Shown piece after piece: positions 14,985 to 23,221 of a stretch of 49,644 bases of DNA. Position 1 is the stretch's first letter, and each line of letters starts with the position of its first letter. The notes under the pieces are model-generated. The model was not told the origin of the DNA, searched no databases, and saw nothing but the letters and a program-made list of their open reading frames with translations. The position numbers and the translations under genes were made by a program. Source of the stretch: Bacteroidales bacterium (lineage in GTDB: Bacteria > Bacteroidota > Bacteroidia > Bacteroidales > P3); contig JAGCUZ010000015.1 of the NCBI GenBank assembly GCA_017962615.1, positions 1-49,644 on the forward strand, written 5' to 3'.

Positions 14985-16057
14985 TCTGCTTTCTCCAGAG
15001 TGACCAGCAGGGGGTAGTGGTCGGATATTGCGTTGTTGCGAATCCTTTTGTATTGCGTGGCCTTCAAGGCGTCGCTGTGGCACACGTAGTCTATGCGGAA
15101 CGCAGGGAAGGGACCGTGGTATGTGGTGCTGAACCCCGAGCCGCACTCCTTGTACGAGTCTACAGCCCTTCGGCTCATGTTCTGGTAGAAATACGACGCA
15201 GGCGTGTCGTTCCAGTCGCCGCAGTAGATGGCCGCCTGCGGTCCGCCGTCGAGCAGCGGCTCTATGATGCACCATTCCTCGCCGTGGCGTTTTATGGTGG
15301 TGGCGAATTTGCGCAGCAGGCCGCCCTTGGCCACGCTGTCCAGCTCGCCGCGCGAGATGCGGTCCATCTCGGCCTTGTCCTTCTCCGTCAGCTCGTACGA
15401 GTCGAGGTGGAAGCAGAACAGTCTTAGCGTGTCGTCCAAAGCCTCTATGTCGGCGTAGAACTTGCATTCGTTCTCTATGCCCGTAGCCTCTATGATGCGG
15501 TATTTGCTGAACACCACGGTGCCGGCGGGCCGTTTCAGTTCCTTGCCTTGTGCGCTGGCGCACCACGTGTAGCCCATGGCTTTCAGCGAGTCGGTCACCT
15601 TGGTCTTCTTCAGGTCGCCCGCGTATTCCTGCAGGCACAGTATGTCGGGCTCCGTCTGCCTCACCAGGTTCAGGAACAGTGTCGCATTGGTATCCTGCAG
15701 GTTATAGTCGGTCTCGGGGCCGCAGTAGTGGTGCAGGTTGTAGTCCATCACCGTCAGCCTTGCCGCCTCCTCGTCGGCCTTGCCGCCCGTGCCTATCTGG
15801 AAGTACAGCGGCACGAAGCTTATCCTCACGGCAATGGCGGCAATCGACAGCAGGAACCACCGGCTGCCGAATATCAGCCATATAACCGAGCACAGTATGT
15901 TGAGGATAAAGAAGATGACGTAGCCGTAGCTCAGCAGCGACACCCCCACGCTTATCCTGCCCACAGGCTGGTGGTATCCCGCCAGTGTCGACAGCAGGAA
16001 CAGCACCACCACCGCCACATTGACAATCAGAAACAGTATCTTCAGCGTCTTCTTCAT
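14978..16057 (-). CDS. Membrane-anchored endonuclease/exonuclease/phosphatase family protein
   Basis: 359 residues. Three N-terminal transmembrane helices (about 5-27, 42-64 and 67-86), then an EEP domain: catalytic-type motifs LCLQEYAGD (metal-binding Glu), GDWNDTP and C-terminal ISDHYPLLV (catalytic His). The domain probably faces the periplasm. Substrate not determinable; nucleases, phosphodiesterases and lipid phosphatases share the fold. The ATG overlaps the stop of the upstream AAA-ATPase gene by one base (TGATG), so translation is probably coupled. Confidence 0.85.
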   Translation of the reverse strand: MKKTLKILFLIVNVAVVVLFLLSTLAGYHQPVGRISVGVSLLSYGYVIFFILNILCSVIWLIFGSRWFLLSIAAIAVRISFVPLYFQIGTGGKADEEAARLTVMDYNLHHYCGPETDYNLQDTNATLFLNLVRQTEPDILCLQEYAGDLKKTKVTDSLKAMGYTWCASAQGKELKRPAGTVVFSKYRIIEATGIENECKFYADIEALDDTLRLFCFHLDSYELTEKDKAEMDRISRGELDSVAKGGLLRKFATTIKRHGEEWCIIEPLLDGGPQAAIYCGDWNDTPASYFYQNMSRRAVDSYKECGSGFSTTYHGPFPAFRIDYVCHSDALKATQYKRIRNNAISDHYPLLVTLEKADL

Positions 16058-17646
16058 CAGTCCCTCTCAATCATATAATCCCCCACGGTCATGTTTCTGC
16101 GGTCAAACTGCACACCCACTTTCACCACTCTGCGCCCGTCGGTATCGTACGGCAGGGCATAGCCCTTGTTGTTTATCTGCTCGAGAGCCTCGCGTGCGGT
16201 GCCGTCAACCTTAAGCTCGAAGACATAGGTGGTTTCTGGCATCTGCACCACAAAGTCTATTCGTCCGCCGGCACATTTCACCTGCGTGCGGGCATAAACG
16301 TTGAGCATATTGAAAATCAGGTAGAACGTGTACTCATAGAATCCCTCGTAATTCTTCACCTCGTCCAGCTTCTTGCGGAAGCCTTCCACATAAGGAATGC
16401 TGGCAAGAAAGCTCTTCATCTCTTTCATTGCGAGGTCTATGTCGTCATTTCTCAGTGCCCGCCAGAACTTCATGGCAAAGCCCACCTGAACATTGTTGCT
16501 GTTCAGTCCTGTGTATGTGGGGATTAATCCGTTTATGAGTCCTACATGCACCTCTTTGTTGGGAATGGCGAGGATGTATGAGTCCGTTTCGCGGTCATAT
16601 GCCTTGATGGTCAGGTATCCGCTCTGGTACAGCAAAGGCAGGGCGTCCACCATAGCCTCGGTGGGACAGTCGAACGCTGGTGCAGAGGCCTCTATACACT
16701 CCATGGCGGTGATGTCGGTGCGGAAGTGCTGCATCTGCCTGATGAGGAATGTGGGCGTGCCGCTGGCAAACCAGTAGTTGTCTATCTTGCGCTGGTTGAA
16801 GCATTTCAGCAGACTGAACGGGTTGTATATCTCGGGCGATTTACCTGAGAAACGGTAGCCGTCGTACTGCTGTTTCAAACGGGCGTGCATCTCTTCGGGC
16901 GAGCACTCGTATTCCTCGGCCAGCATGGCGATGTCGGGAGCCATGTCGGCGGCAAACTCCTGCTCGGTGATGCCGCAGATGGCGGCATACTTGTCGTCCA
17001 GCGAGATGTTGGTGATGTTGTTTATGGTGCTGAATATGCTCAGTTGGCTGAACTTGGTTATGCCGGTGATGAAGCAGAACCTGATCATCGGCTCGCTGGC
17101 TTTGAGGCTCTTGTAGAACTCCTGCATCACCTGACGGTATTCCTGGAGCCGTTCCTCCATGTGCAGTACGTCCAGCAGCGGGGCGTCGTACTCGTCAATG
17201 ATTATCACCACCTGCCGCCCCGTCTTCTCGTAGGCACGGCGTATAAGGCCGCGCAGTATGTCGCCCGGGGTCTTTTCGAGTTCCTTCCTGCCGTATTCCT
17301 CGCTCATGGGGTCAAGCAGAAGCATCAGCCCCCGACGCAGTTCCGCGGCCGATTCCGAGTTCTTTGCCTCGCTCAGGTCAAGGTGGATGACGGGATGCTG
17401 CTGCCACTGCTCCTCCAGAGCCATTATCTTCAGTCCCTCGAAGAGCTCTTTGTCTCCGGCAAAGTAAGAGTGCAGCGTCGACGACAGCAGACTTTTTCCG
17501 AAGCGGCGCGGACGGCTGAGGAATATATATTTCATCCTCGTCATCTCCCACATCAGGTCGGTCTTGTCAATATAAACGTACCCGCCCCTCCGAAGCTCCG
17601 AAAAGGTCTGAATGCCTACGGGATATTTTCTTGCAGCAGTATCCAT
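16057..17646 (-). CDS. AAA-ATPase-like protein with PD-(D/E)XK nuclease domain
   Basis: 529 residues of a family very common and multicopy in Bacteroidota (AAA-ATPase_like with a C-terminal PDDEXK_9). N-terminus ...FSELRRGGYVYIDKTD, P-loop RPRRFGKSLL at about 45-54 (atypical Walker A), Walker B VVIIIDEYDAP at about 146-157, and a C-terminal nuclease motif GGRIDFVV...YVFELKVDG. Biological role is unsettled; defence or mobile-element functions have been suggested for relatives. The ATG at 17646 is preferred over GTG at 17649. Ends in a one-base overlap with the EEP gene. Confidence 0.9.
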   Translation of the reverse strand: MDTAARKYPVGIQTFSELRRGGYVYIDKTDLMWEMTRMKYIFLSRPRRFGKSLLSSTLHSYFAGDKELFEGLKIMALEEQWQQHPVIHLDLSEAKNSESAAELRRGLMLLLDPMSEEYGRKELEKTPGDILRGLIRRAYEKTGRQVVIIIDEYDAPLLDVLHMEERLQEYRQVMQEFYKSLKASEPMIRFCFITGITKFSQLSIFSTINNITNISLDDKYAAICGITEQEFAADMAPDIAMLAEEYECSPEEMHARLKQQYDGYRFSGKSPEIYNPFSLLKCFNQRKIDNYWFASGTPTFLIRQMQHFRTDITAMECIEASAPAFDCPTEAMVDALPLLYQSGYLTIKAYDRETDSYILAIPNKEVHVGLINGLIPTYTGLNSNNVQVGFAMKFWRALRNDDIDLAMKEMKSFLASIPYVEGFRKKLDEVKNYEGFYEYTFYLIFNMLNVYARTQVKCAGGRIDFVVQMPETTYVFELKVDGTAREALEQINNKGYALPYDTDGRRVVKVGVQFDRRNMTVGDYMIERD

Positions 17647-17751
17647 CACATTAGTTGTTTCCCATAAAGAAACGCACTTTGTTCTGAAATATTGTATAAA
17701 TTATATTTAATTCGATGGACGTAGATTCAGCTACGAAGTGCAACACTGTTG

Positions 17752-17776
17752 AAAAAAAGGCACCATTATTGGTGCC
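17752..17776 (-). terminator. Terminator after the small membrane protein gene
   Basis: GGCACCA / TGGTGCC stem with TTAT loop, followed on the minus strand by seven T residues. It lies about 30 bp after the stop at 17806. Confidence 0.8.
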
Positions 17777-17805
17777 CTCGTATTTTAGTGCTATGTGTCT
17801 GCATG

Positions 17806-18327
17806 TTATTTTATCAGTTGCAGTATTACAGCTGCACTGGGCCCAATGAACGGTCGCACGTCGCTGTCGGGCTCGAAGTGGCCGGCATCGTAGCGCTCAG
17901 CCTGCACCAGGGCGCAGGCACCGTCACGGCTGGCAACTATATTCAGGGCGTAGTTCGAGGTGGCCACGGGCTGCAGCGCCGACAGCTCCTGTGCGTTGCC
18001 CTTGGCAATGGCCGCCGCCGCATCCTTGTAGCTGTTGCCGTCGATGTACACCTTCTTCTCGCGCATGCGGCTGTCCGTGGGCAGGTACACATAGTGCGAC
18101 ATGGCGCCCGAAAGGCTCATCCCCGTGAGGATAACCCCCAAAACAGTGGCTATCATCCCAACCGTGAGGCACGTCGACATCAGACTGTCGCCCATCTCGG
18201 CCAGGCGCAGCAGCGTCAGCAGTCCTATGCCCACGGCCAGCACCAGCAGGCTTGGCAGCGGCGAGTTCCTTTTGCGGGTTATTTTGCCTGACATTCCGGT
18301 TTCGATATATTGCTCTATTGTATTCAT
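17806..18327 (-). CDS. Small membrane protein of unknown function
   Basis: 173 residues with two hydrophobic helices (about 26-43 and 52-76) and a soluble C-terminal domain of about 95 residues. No recognised motif. The ATG overlaps the stop of the preceding gene by four bases (ATGA), so the two form a pair, both with two central helices and a soluble tail. A terminator follows. Confidence 0.7.
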   Translation of the reverse strand: MNTIEQYIETGMSGKITRKRNSPLPSLLVLAVGIGLLTLLRLAEMGDSLMSTCLTVGMIATVLGVILTGMSLSGAMSHYVYLPTDSRMREKKVYIDGNSYKDAAAAIAKGNAQELSALQPVATSNYALNIVASRDGACALVQAERYDAGHFEPDSDVRPFIGPSAAVILQLIK

Positions 18328-18821
18328 TTTGATTGTGTTTTATTGTTAACGAAAATATCCGTCAAGGGCACGTATCTATGTTCCTCGACGCGTGTAAGCT
18401 GTGAATAGAAGACGCGTTCGTCGCGGTCGCTGTAGCGCACCAGCGCCAGCTCGGGCTTAGGCTGCCGTTTCACGGCCTCCAGCGCCTCCTCGTCGTTGGC
18501 CTCCAGCGCCTCCACCAGCCGCTTCTCGGCCGCGAGAGGATAGTAGGCGTATGTCGGTTCCAGCACCGCGTGCAGCTCCTTGCTGTAGGGGCGGCGGCTG
18601 TCGCCGAAAAGCCAGTAGCACAGCACCGTAAGCAGGCTGCACCCACCTATAATGGCTCCGCCCAGCAACAACGTGGCGAAGCTTTCTGAAAGATTGTCCG
18701 ACATGAAAAGCGCCGCACCGCACACCGCACCAGCTGCCGTCAGCGCCCAGGCCGACCATAGGGGATTCAATATGCGGCGTATCTCCGGCCGGGAATAGAT
18801 TTGTTTTCTGATATATTCCAT
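18324..18821 (-). CDS. Small membrane protein of unknown function
   Basis: 165 residues from ATG (MEYIRKQIYSRPEIRRI). Two helices (about 26-43 and 49-70) follow a basic N-terminal helix, then a cytoplasmic-type domain with EALEANDEEALEAVKRQPKP. The frame is open further to a GTG at 18863, but A+T-rich leader sequence just before 18821 favours the shorter form. Partner of the next gene through a four-base overlap. No family recognised. Confidence 0.7.
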   Translation of the reverse strand: MEYIRKQIYSRPEIRRILNPLWSAWALTAAGAVCGAALFMSDNLSESFATLLLGGAIIGGCSLLTVLCYWLFGDSRRPYSKELHAVLEPTYAYYPLAAEKRLVEALEANDEEALEAVKRQPKPELALVRYSDRDERVFYSQLTRVEEHRYVPLTDIFVNNKTQSK

Positions 18822-18949
18822 TTCATTGTTCAAATAAATAACATATTGCCGTGGCGTTACCACGACTTATAAACGCCATGTGCCGGCGGTCATGCCGTCG
18901 GCACTGCCGCGGTCGGAGCCGCAGCCTGGATTGTAGAAATGGGAAACAA

Positions 18950-19300
18950 TCAGAGCCTGAGGCAGCGTATCAGGTAGATGTAGCCGCTGACTATGCAACG
19001 GCGGCCGCCAGCCACCCTGTGCCACACGCCGTAATGCCGCGTGTGCGCCGTGTGCGCCGTCACGCCGAAGCCCGTCGGGCTGTCGTGCATCGGGCGCGCT
19101 GCGGTGGGCGGTGCAACCGCACCTCCGCCAGTCACAGCCAGCACATCGCACATGCCTATGTCGCGCCACTGCGGCCTGTTGCCTATCGGGTCGACGCTCT
19201 CCAACGTGCCTACATGCGCCGCCTCCACCGCCGAAACACTCGTTGGCAGCAGCATGCACACAACTGCAAGCATCGTGAATATCAACCGTCTGAGAGACAT
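18950..19300 (-). CDS. Small secreted protein of unknown function
   Basis: 116 residues starting MSLRRLIFTMLAVVCMLLPTSVSA, a clear signal peptide. The mature part has no recognised domain and is rich in Gly, Ala and His. The start is supported by a perfect promoter (19322-19352) that would initiate about 15 bp upstream. Frame after about residue 60 is less certain: another minus frame stays open further to 18867, so a frameshift near the 3' end cannot be excluded. Confidence 0.5.
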   Translation of the reverse strand: MSLRRLIFTMLAVVCMLLPTSVSAVEAAHVGTLESVDPIGNRPQWRDIGMCDVLAVTGGGAVAPPTAARPMHDSPTGFGVTAHTAHTRHYGVWHRVAGGRRCIVSGYIYLIRCLRL

Positions 19301-19321
19301 ACGCGTGATATTGTCTGTTTG

Positions 19322-19352
19322 CAAAGTTACACATTCTTTTACAAACGGCAAA
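19322..19352 (-). promoter_or_regulatory. Bacteroidota-type promoter
   Basis: On the minus strand TTTG (19352-19349), a 19-bp spacer and TAACTTTG (19329-19322). Predicted transcription start about 15 bp before the ATG of the small secreted protein gene. Confidence 0.75.
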
Positions 19353-19571
19353 AGAATATTTCCTTTCCATGCTTTCATAGCGTCCGAAACATCCTTCAAA
19401 GAGTGGCCGTAGGAGGGTCGGGAACGGCTCCTGCGGATGTCACACCAGAGTGCCTTTTAGGTGCCGATAACGCAAAAACTCCCTTTACGCCGCAAAAATA
19501 GAAACTGCGTACGCAATTATATGATTATCAATAAATACCAAGCGTATACAAAACTTGCAAAAAATTCGACG

Positions 19572-19680
19572 AACCCCCGATTTTGATATATAGAACATAA
19601 ATCGTAAGTATATAGTTGATAAGGAGTTGGTAGGACCAACTCCTTATGTACTCTTTACCTTCTCTATATGTACCCCTTAT
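19572..19680 (+). repeat. 110-bp dispersed repeat, copy B
   Basis: Second copy of the repeat at 1-110, about 95% identical, with the same palindrome (AAGGAGTTGGT / ACCAACTCCTT at 19621-19645) and the same orientation. A G-rich tract follows it, as in copy A, but without a regular period. No gene between 19301 and 19916 is supported. Confidence 0.85.
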
Positions 19681-19681
19681 T

Positions 19682-19880
19682 GAGTGTGAAATCGGGGGTA
19701 AAACAGGGGGTGGAATGACTCCTGCGGGACGGGGTCGGGGAGGGGTCGGACATGGGGGGCAAGGGTGGTGGTGGGGATGCCAGGTGGGGATGGGAATGCG
19801 GGATTGGGGTAAAGATGGCGATTTGGGTCTGGGGGAGGGTCGGGGATGCGGTACTGTGGCGGCGGGGAGGGCGCGGGGGA
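19682..19880 (+). other. G-rich, C-poor tract
   Basis: About 200 bp with many runs of three to six G on the plus strand (for example GGGGGTAAAAC, ACGGGGTCGGGGAGGGG). It looks like a degenerate form of the 11-bp array after repeat copy A. Strong strand asymmetry; potential for G-quadruplexes. No supported coding sequence. Confidence 0.65.
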
Positions 19881-19911
19881 TAATAAAAAAGCGACCCGTG
19901 GGGCGGGTCGC
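19881..19911 (-). terminator. Terminator of tRNA-Val
   Basis: Stem GCGACCCG / CGGGTCGC (19891-19898 with 19904-19911) with a five-base loop, followed on the minus strand by a T-rich run (19890-19881). Confidence 0.9.
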
Positions 19912-19916
19912 TGGTG

Positions 19917-19990
19917 TGGGAGTAATAAGATTCGAACTTATGGCCCTCTGCGTGTAAGGCAGATGCTCTAAACCGCTGAGCTATACTCCC
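19917..19990 (-). tRNA. tRNA-Val (anticodon UAC)
   Basis: 74 nt. Acceptor stem GGGAGTA / TACTCCC with discriminator A, D arm GCTC/GAGC, anticodon stem TCTGC/GCAGA with loop CTTACAC (anticodon TAC), T arm ATAAG/CTTAT with loop TTCGAAT. All stems pair. The 3' CCA is not encoded. A terminator follows immediately and a perfect promoter lies about 60 bp upstream. Confidence 0.97.
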
Positions 19991-20048
19991 TCATCGTCAA
20001 TGTGTTGCGTGCTGTTGCTGGCGGCGTGTGCAACGGTCATTGAGTTTG

Positions 20049-20079
20049 CAAAGATACACATATTTTTCGAATCGCCAAA
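20049..20079 (-). promoter_or_regulatory. Promoter of tRNA-Val
   Basis: Minus strand TTTG (20079-20076), 19-bp spacer and TATCTTTG (20056-20049). Start of transcription would be near 20042, about 50 nt before the mature tRNA. Confidence 0.8.
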
Positions 20080-20120
20080 AGTTTTTCTTCGCCATGTCGT
20101 CTAAAATGTGTATTTTTGCA

Positions 20121-20462
20121 ATGATGAAGAAAACAGTGACTTTTATTATTCTACTGACACTCACTGCACTGAACATGTCGTGCGGTGACCGTGTGCCGCG
20201 AGGTGTGCTCGACGAGGAGACCATGGTGGATTTTCTCGTCGAGGCCTACCAGCTGGAGGGCTTCTACGCCGTGGAGAGCGGGTATAAGTACAAGAGCATG
20301 AAGCCGCAGATCGTGGCTTCGTACGACAGCCTGTTCGGCAAATACGGCCTGACGCCCGAGTCGTTCGACAAGACCGTCGAGTACTACCTGAAGCATGCCG
20401 AGCAATACGAGGCCATACACCAGCGGGTTGTCGACACCCTTGACGCGCGCATGAACCAATAA
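20121..20462 (+). CDS. DUF4296 family lipoprotein
   Basis: 113 residues. Signal peptide [21 protein letters not shown] with a lipobox-like LNMSC (Cys at 21). The mature part is short and helical ([20 protein letters not shown]... [26 protein letters not shown]), the DUF4296 pattern of small Bacteroidota lipoproteins. Function unknown. It ends 16 bp before yifB and is probably cotranscribed. A TATTTTTG box lies at 20111-20118, only two bases before the ATG, so the start may be leaderless or the true promoter may lie elsewhere. Confidence 0.8.
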   Translation: MMKKTVTFIILLTLTALNMSCGDRVPRGVLDEETMVDFLVEAYQLEGFYAVESGYKYKSMKPQIVASYDSLFGKYGLTPESFDKTVEYYLKHAEQYEAIHQRVVDTLDARMNQ

Positions 20463-20478
20463 CCAAAACTGCCACAGT

Positions 20479-22017
20479 ATGTTAGTTAAGACTTACGGAA
20501 GTGCTATATACGGCGTTAACGCCATGCCTGTCACCGTCGAGGTGAGCATCGAGTCGGGCGCAGACATGCTCATAGTGGGGCTGCCCGACAATGCCGTGAA
20601 GGAGAGCGAGCAGCGCATTGCGTCGGCCATCGCGCAGCAGGGGTACAGATTCCCCCAGCGCAAGATAGTGGTCAACATGGCTCCTGCCGACATAAAGAAA
20701 GAGGGCGCTGCCTACGACCTGACCCTCGCCATCGGCATACTTGCCGCCAACGGCGACATAAGCAGCGAGCGCCTTGAGCAGTACGTCATCATGGGCGAGC
20801 TGTCGCTCGACGGCAGCCTGCGTCCCATCAAGGGTGCTCTGCCCATAGCCATAGAGGCGCGGCGGCGGCATGTGAAGGGCTTCATCCTGCCTGCCGAGAA
20901 CGCCCGCGAGGCGGCCATCGTCAACAACCTCGACGTGCACGGGGCCAACAACTTGAAGGAGGTGGCCGACTTCCTCAACGGCACGGGCGACATACCCGCC
21001 ACGGTCATGGACACGCGCGCGGAGTTTGCCCGCAGCCTTGACCAGTACGAGTACGACTTTGCCGACGTGAAAGGGCAGGAGGTCATAAAAAGGGCGCTGG
21101 AGATTGCCGCGGCGGGTGGACACAACGTGATACTCATAGGTCCTCCGGGCAGCGGCAAGACCATGCTGGCCAAGCGCATGCCGTCGATACTGCCGCCGCT
21201 GTCGCTGGAGGAGTCGCTGGAGACCACACAGATACACTCGGTGGCGGGGCGTATGCAACGCAACGACGCGCTGATTGCCGTGCGTCCGTTCCGCGCTCCG
21301 CATCACACCATATCGGACGTGGCGCTGGTGGGAGGCGGCGCGAACCCGCAGCCGGGCGAGATATCGCTTGCCCACAACGGCGTGCTGTTCCTCGACGAGC
21401 TGCCAGAGTTCAAGCGGTCGGTGCTCGAGGTGCTGCGCCAGCCTATGGAGGAGCGTCGCGTGACCATATCGCGTGCCAAGATGACCATGGACTATCCCGC
21501 GGCGTTTATGCTTGTGGCGGCCATGAATCCCTGTCCCTGCGGCTATTACAACCATCCCACCCGTGAATGCACCTGCGCCCCCGGCGCGGTGAACAGATAC
21601 CTGAGCAAGATAAGCGGCCCGCTGCTCGACCGCATAGACCTGCACATAGAGGTGACGCCGCTGAGCCATGAGGCGCTGGCCGAGAAGAAGTTCGGCGAGT
21701 CGAGCGCCGTCATACGGCAACGCGTCATAGCGGCACGCAAGATACAGGAGGAGCGTTACAAAGGCTACAAAGGCATACACTGCAACGCGCAGATGAACCA
21801 GCAGCTGTTCCGCCAGTGGTGCGACATCGATGCTGAGTGCCAGGAGCTGATGAAGAACGCCATGAACCGCCTGGGACTCAGTGCCCGCGCCTACGACCGC
21901 ATACTGAAGGTGGCCCGCACCATCGCCGACCTCGCCGGCGACGAGCAAATCACCGTCGCCCACCTCAGCGAAGCCATCAACTACCGTTCATTAGACCGCG
22001 ACACCTGGGGGAAATAA
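20479..22017 (+). CDS. YifB/ComM family Mg chelatase-like AAA+ ATPase
   Basis: 512 residues, normal length. N-terminal ribosomal-protein-S5-like domain ([27 protein letters not shown]), a central AAA+ domain with Walker A GPPGSGKT at about 219-226 and Walker [10 protein letters not shown], a Cys-rich [17 protein letters not shown] segment, and a C-terminal helical domain ending [10 protein letters not shown]. The ComM relative is a branch-migration helicase used in natural transformation; other members have unknown roles. Last core gene before the accessory island. Confidence 0.93.
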   Translation: MLVKTYGSAIYGVNAMPVTVEVSIESGADMLIVGLPDNAVKESEQRIASAIAQQGYRFPQRKIVVNMAPADIKKEGAAYDLTLAIGILAANGDISSERLEQYVIMGELSLDGSLRPIKGALPIAIEARRRHVKGFILPAENAREAAIVNNLDVHGANNLKEVADFLNGTGDIPATVMDTRAEFARSLDQYEYDFADVKGQEVIKRALEIAAAGGHNVILIGPPGSGKTMLAKRMPSILPPLSLEESLETTQIHSVAGRMQRNDALIAVRPFRAPHHTISDVALVGGGANPQPGEISLAHNGVLFLDELPEFKRSVLEVLRQPMEERRVTISRAKMTMDYPAAFMLVAAMNPCPCGYYNHPTRECTCAPGAVNRYLSKISGPLLDRIDLHIEVTPLSHEALAEKKFGESSAVIRQRVIAARKIQEERYKGYKGIHCNAQMNQQLFRQWCDIDAECQELMKNAMNRLGLSARAYDRILKVARTIADLAGDEQITVAHLSEAINYRSLDRDTWGK

Positions 22018-22127
22018 CACCATCTATGCTAAACCGAAACTTTGTACCTTGAAACTGTAGGGAGGAAAAGCATATATTTTGCAGCAAACATCTGCTTTCC
22101 TTCATCGAGTACAGAATAACAAGCTAC

Positions 22128-22184
22128 AATCAATTTGTGACGCAGCGTGCCACAAATTGATTCGGGACGCACTTAGTCCCGAAT
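22128..22184. other. Two overlapping, mutually exclusive hairpins
   Basis: AATCAATTTGTG (22128-22139) pairs perfectly with CACAAATTGATT (22151-22162). ATTCGGGAC (22160-22168) pairs perfectly with GTCCCGAAT (22176-22184). The stems share three bases, so they compete at the junction. Could act as an attenuator or be remnant element ends. Confidence 0.6.
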
Positions 22185-22523
22185 TGAGATTGCATATTTT
22201 CGATTCTCACCGCCTCACGCTGCGGGGTATATATTTGTTGCCATGGACGATATCAGGCTCGATTTGAGGGCGTGGCGGCTCATACACATGCGATGTGGGT
22301 ATGTAATCATTAGTATAGGGCATGTTGTTCTTTTTACTCTGCACAATATCATTGAGTAAATGCCGTTACTATGGCATGAACAACGTTTCTACATGTGTTT
22401 GGCGGCAGAGGAATGCCGGTTGCATGCAGGCGCAAGTTCTGTATAAGTAAGCTTTTGTAAATAAATAGAATAATGATGTAGAAAATACCAAGAAGTAATA
22501 AAAACACAACATACAAAACGCGT

Positions 22524-22737
22524 TTGCTATTTGTTCCGACCTAACTGAAACGTGGAAAATTTCAAATAAGGCTACAAGGACTAACAAAGGCAAATGTTCG
22601 CTGAGAGGCGGGCATCTAGGTCTTTCCTTGTAGAGGTATTCCACGACCGCAGTTAGGGGACGATATTTGCTCGCCTCCTTTTTTTGTGGTCGTAGGGACA
22701 TTGCCAAGGAATCGTTAGCCAAGCGCACAAATAGCAA
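22524..22737. ncRNA. Candidate structured RNA or leader before the XRE gene
   Basis: Four nested complementary blocks: TTGCTATTTGT (22524-22534) with 22727-22737; CCTAACTG (22540-22547) with 22650-22657; CGTGGAA (22551-22557) with 22639-22645; CTACAAGGA (22572-22580) with 22625-22633. Together they form a long interrupted hairpin of 214 nt with an asymmetric internal bulge. The outer arm ends 5 bp before the ATG of the XRE regulator, so on the plus strand it would be its leader. The strand is not settled. The shape recalls 6S RNA or retron msr-msd, but no reverse transcriptase is near and no family is recognised. Confidence 0.5.
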
Positions 22738-22742
22738 CTGAT

Positions 22743-22961
22743 ATGCAGATACACATAGGCAAACTTATACGAGGCGAGTTGCGCCGTTCGGGTCATACCA
22801 ATGCCTGGCTGTCCGAACAAATAGGTATCACCCCGCGTACCCTTCAGAAACTCTTCAACAAGCCTTCGGTCGACACGCAGATGCTGTTCACTATCAGCCG
22901 TGCCCTGGGAGTAGACCTATTCAGTCAGTATTCAAAGGCATTGGGAATAGACAAGACTTGA
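22743..22961 (+). CDS. Small XRE-type helix-turn-helix regulator
   Basis: 72 residues. HTH of the Cro/C1 type: WLSEQIGITPRTLQKLFNKPSVDTQMLFTISRALGVDLF. The N-terminal MQIHIGKLIRGELRRSG and the C-terminal FSQYSKALG are typical of very small Bacteroidales XRE proteins. Complete as it stands, with no second domain. The nested inverted repeats upstream and an inverted repeat just downstream (22998-23031) are possible targets, by inference. Confidence 0.85.
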   Translation: MQIHIGKLIRGELRRSGHTNAWLSEQIGITPRTLQKLFNKPSVDTQMLFTISRALGVDLFSQYSKALGIDKT

Positions 22962-22997
22962 TGCCAATTACCATGTAAAGGCAAAACGTATAGCCCC

Positions 22998-23031
22998 GTG
23001 TCCAATGTGGACATGTGGCCATATTGGACAC
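22998..23031. promoter_or_regulatory. Inverted repeat, possible operator
   Basis: GTGTCCAAT (22998-23006) and ATTGGACAC (23023-23031) are perfect inverted repeats around 16 bases. No T-run follows, so it is unlikely to be a simple terminator. It lies between the XRE gene and a TACCTTTG box at 23054-23061, so it may bind a regulator. Confidence 0.4.
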
Positions 23032-23221
23032 CTCTAGAATGAGATAATTGGTGTACCTTTGCATTTACATTTGCTGTATTTATGCAGGTTGTAAAACAAT
23101 GTTTATCATTGCCTTTGACAGCACAGGTTCATCAGTAAAACAATAAATAATAAAAATCAAAAAGATAGTCGGTTGGTATACTATAGCATTATTAATTACT
23201 ATTTTAATGAGGAATATTAAA

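Larger units (their letters stand above)
22018..22742. other. Gene-free region with several inverted repeats
   Basis: 725 bp without a supported gene. It holds a hairpin at 22128-22162 overlapping a second at 22160-22184, and nested complementarity at 22524-22737 (annotated separately). A minus frame of 122 codons (22737-22369) crosses the structured part, but it lacks coding character and I do not call it. Confidence 0.6.

Noticed and set aside
18851..19501. 216-codon plus frame
   Set aside because: Arg/His/Ala-rich shadow; opposite strand has a signal peptide and promoter.
1..19680. A 19.5-kb composite transposon flanked by the two 110-bp repeats
   Set aside because: The enclosed genes are ordinary chromosomal genes, and there is no transposase or recombinase.
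22369..22737. 122-codon minus frame across the nested inverted repeats
   Set aside because: Coincides with the complementary blocks, has no domain or signal and no promoter; nucleotide structure explains it better.
22524..22737. Retron ncRNA
   Set aside because: End pairing looks similar, but no reverse transcriptase or effector gene is nearby.
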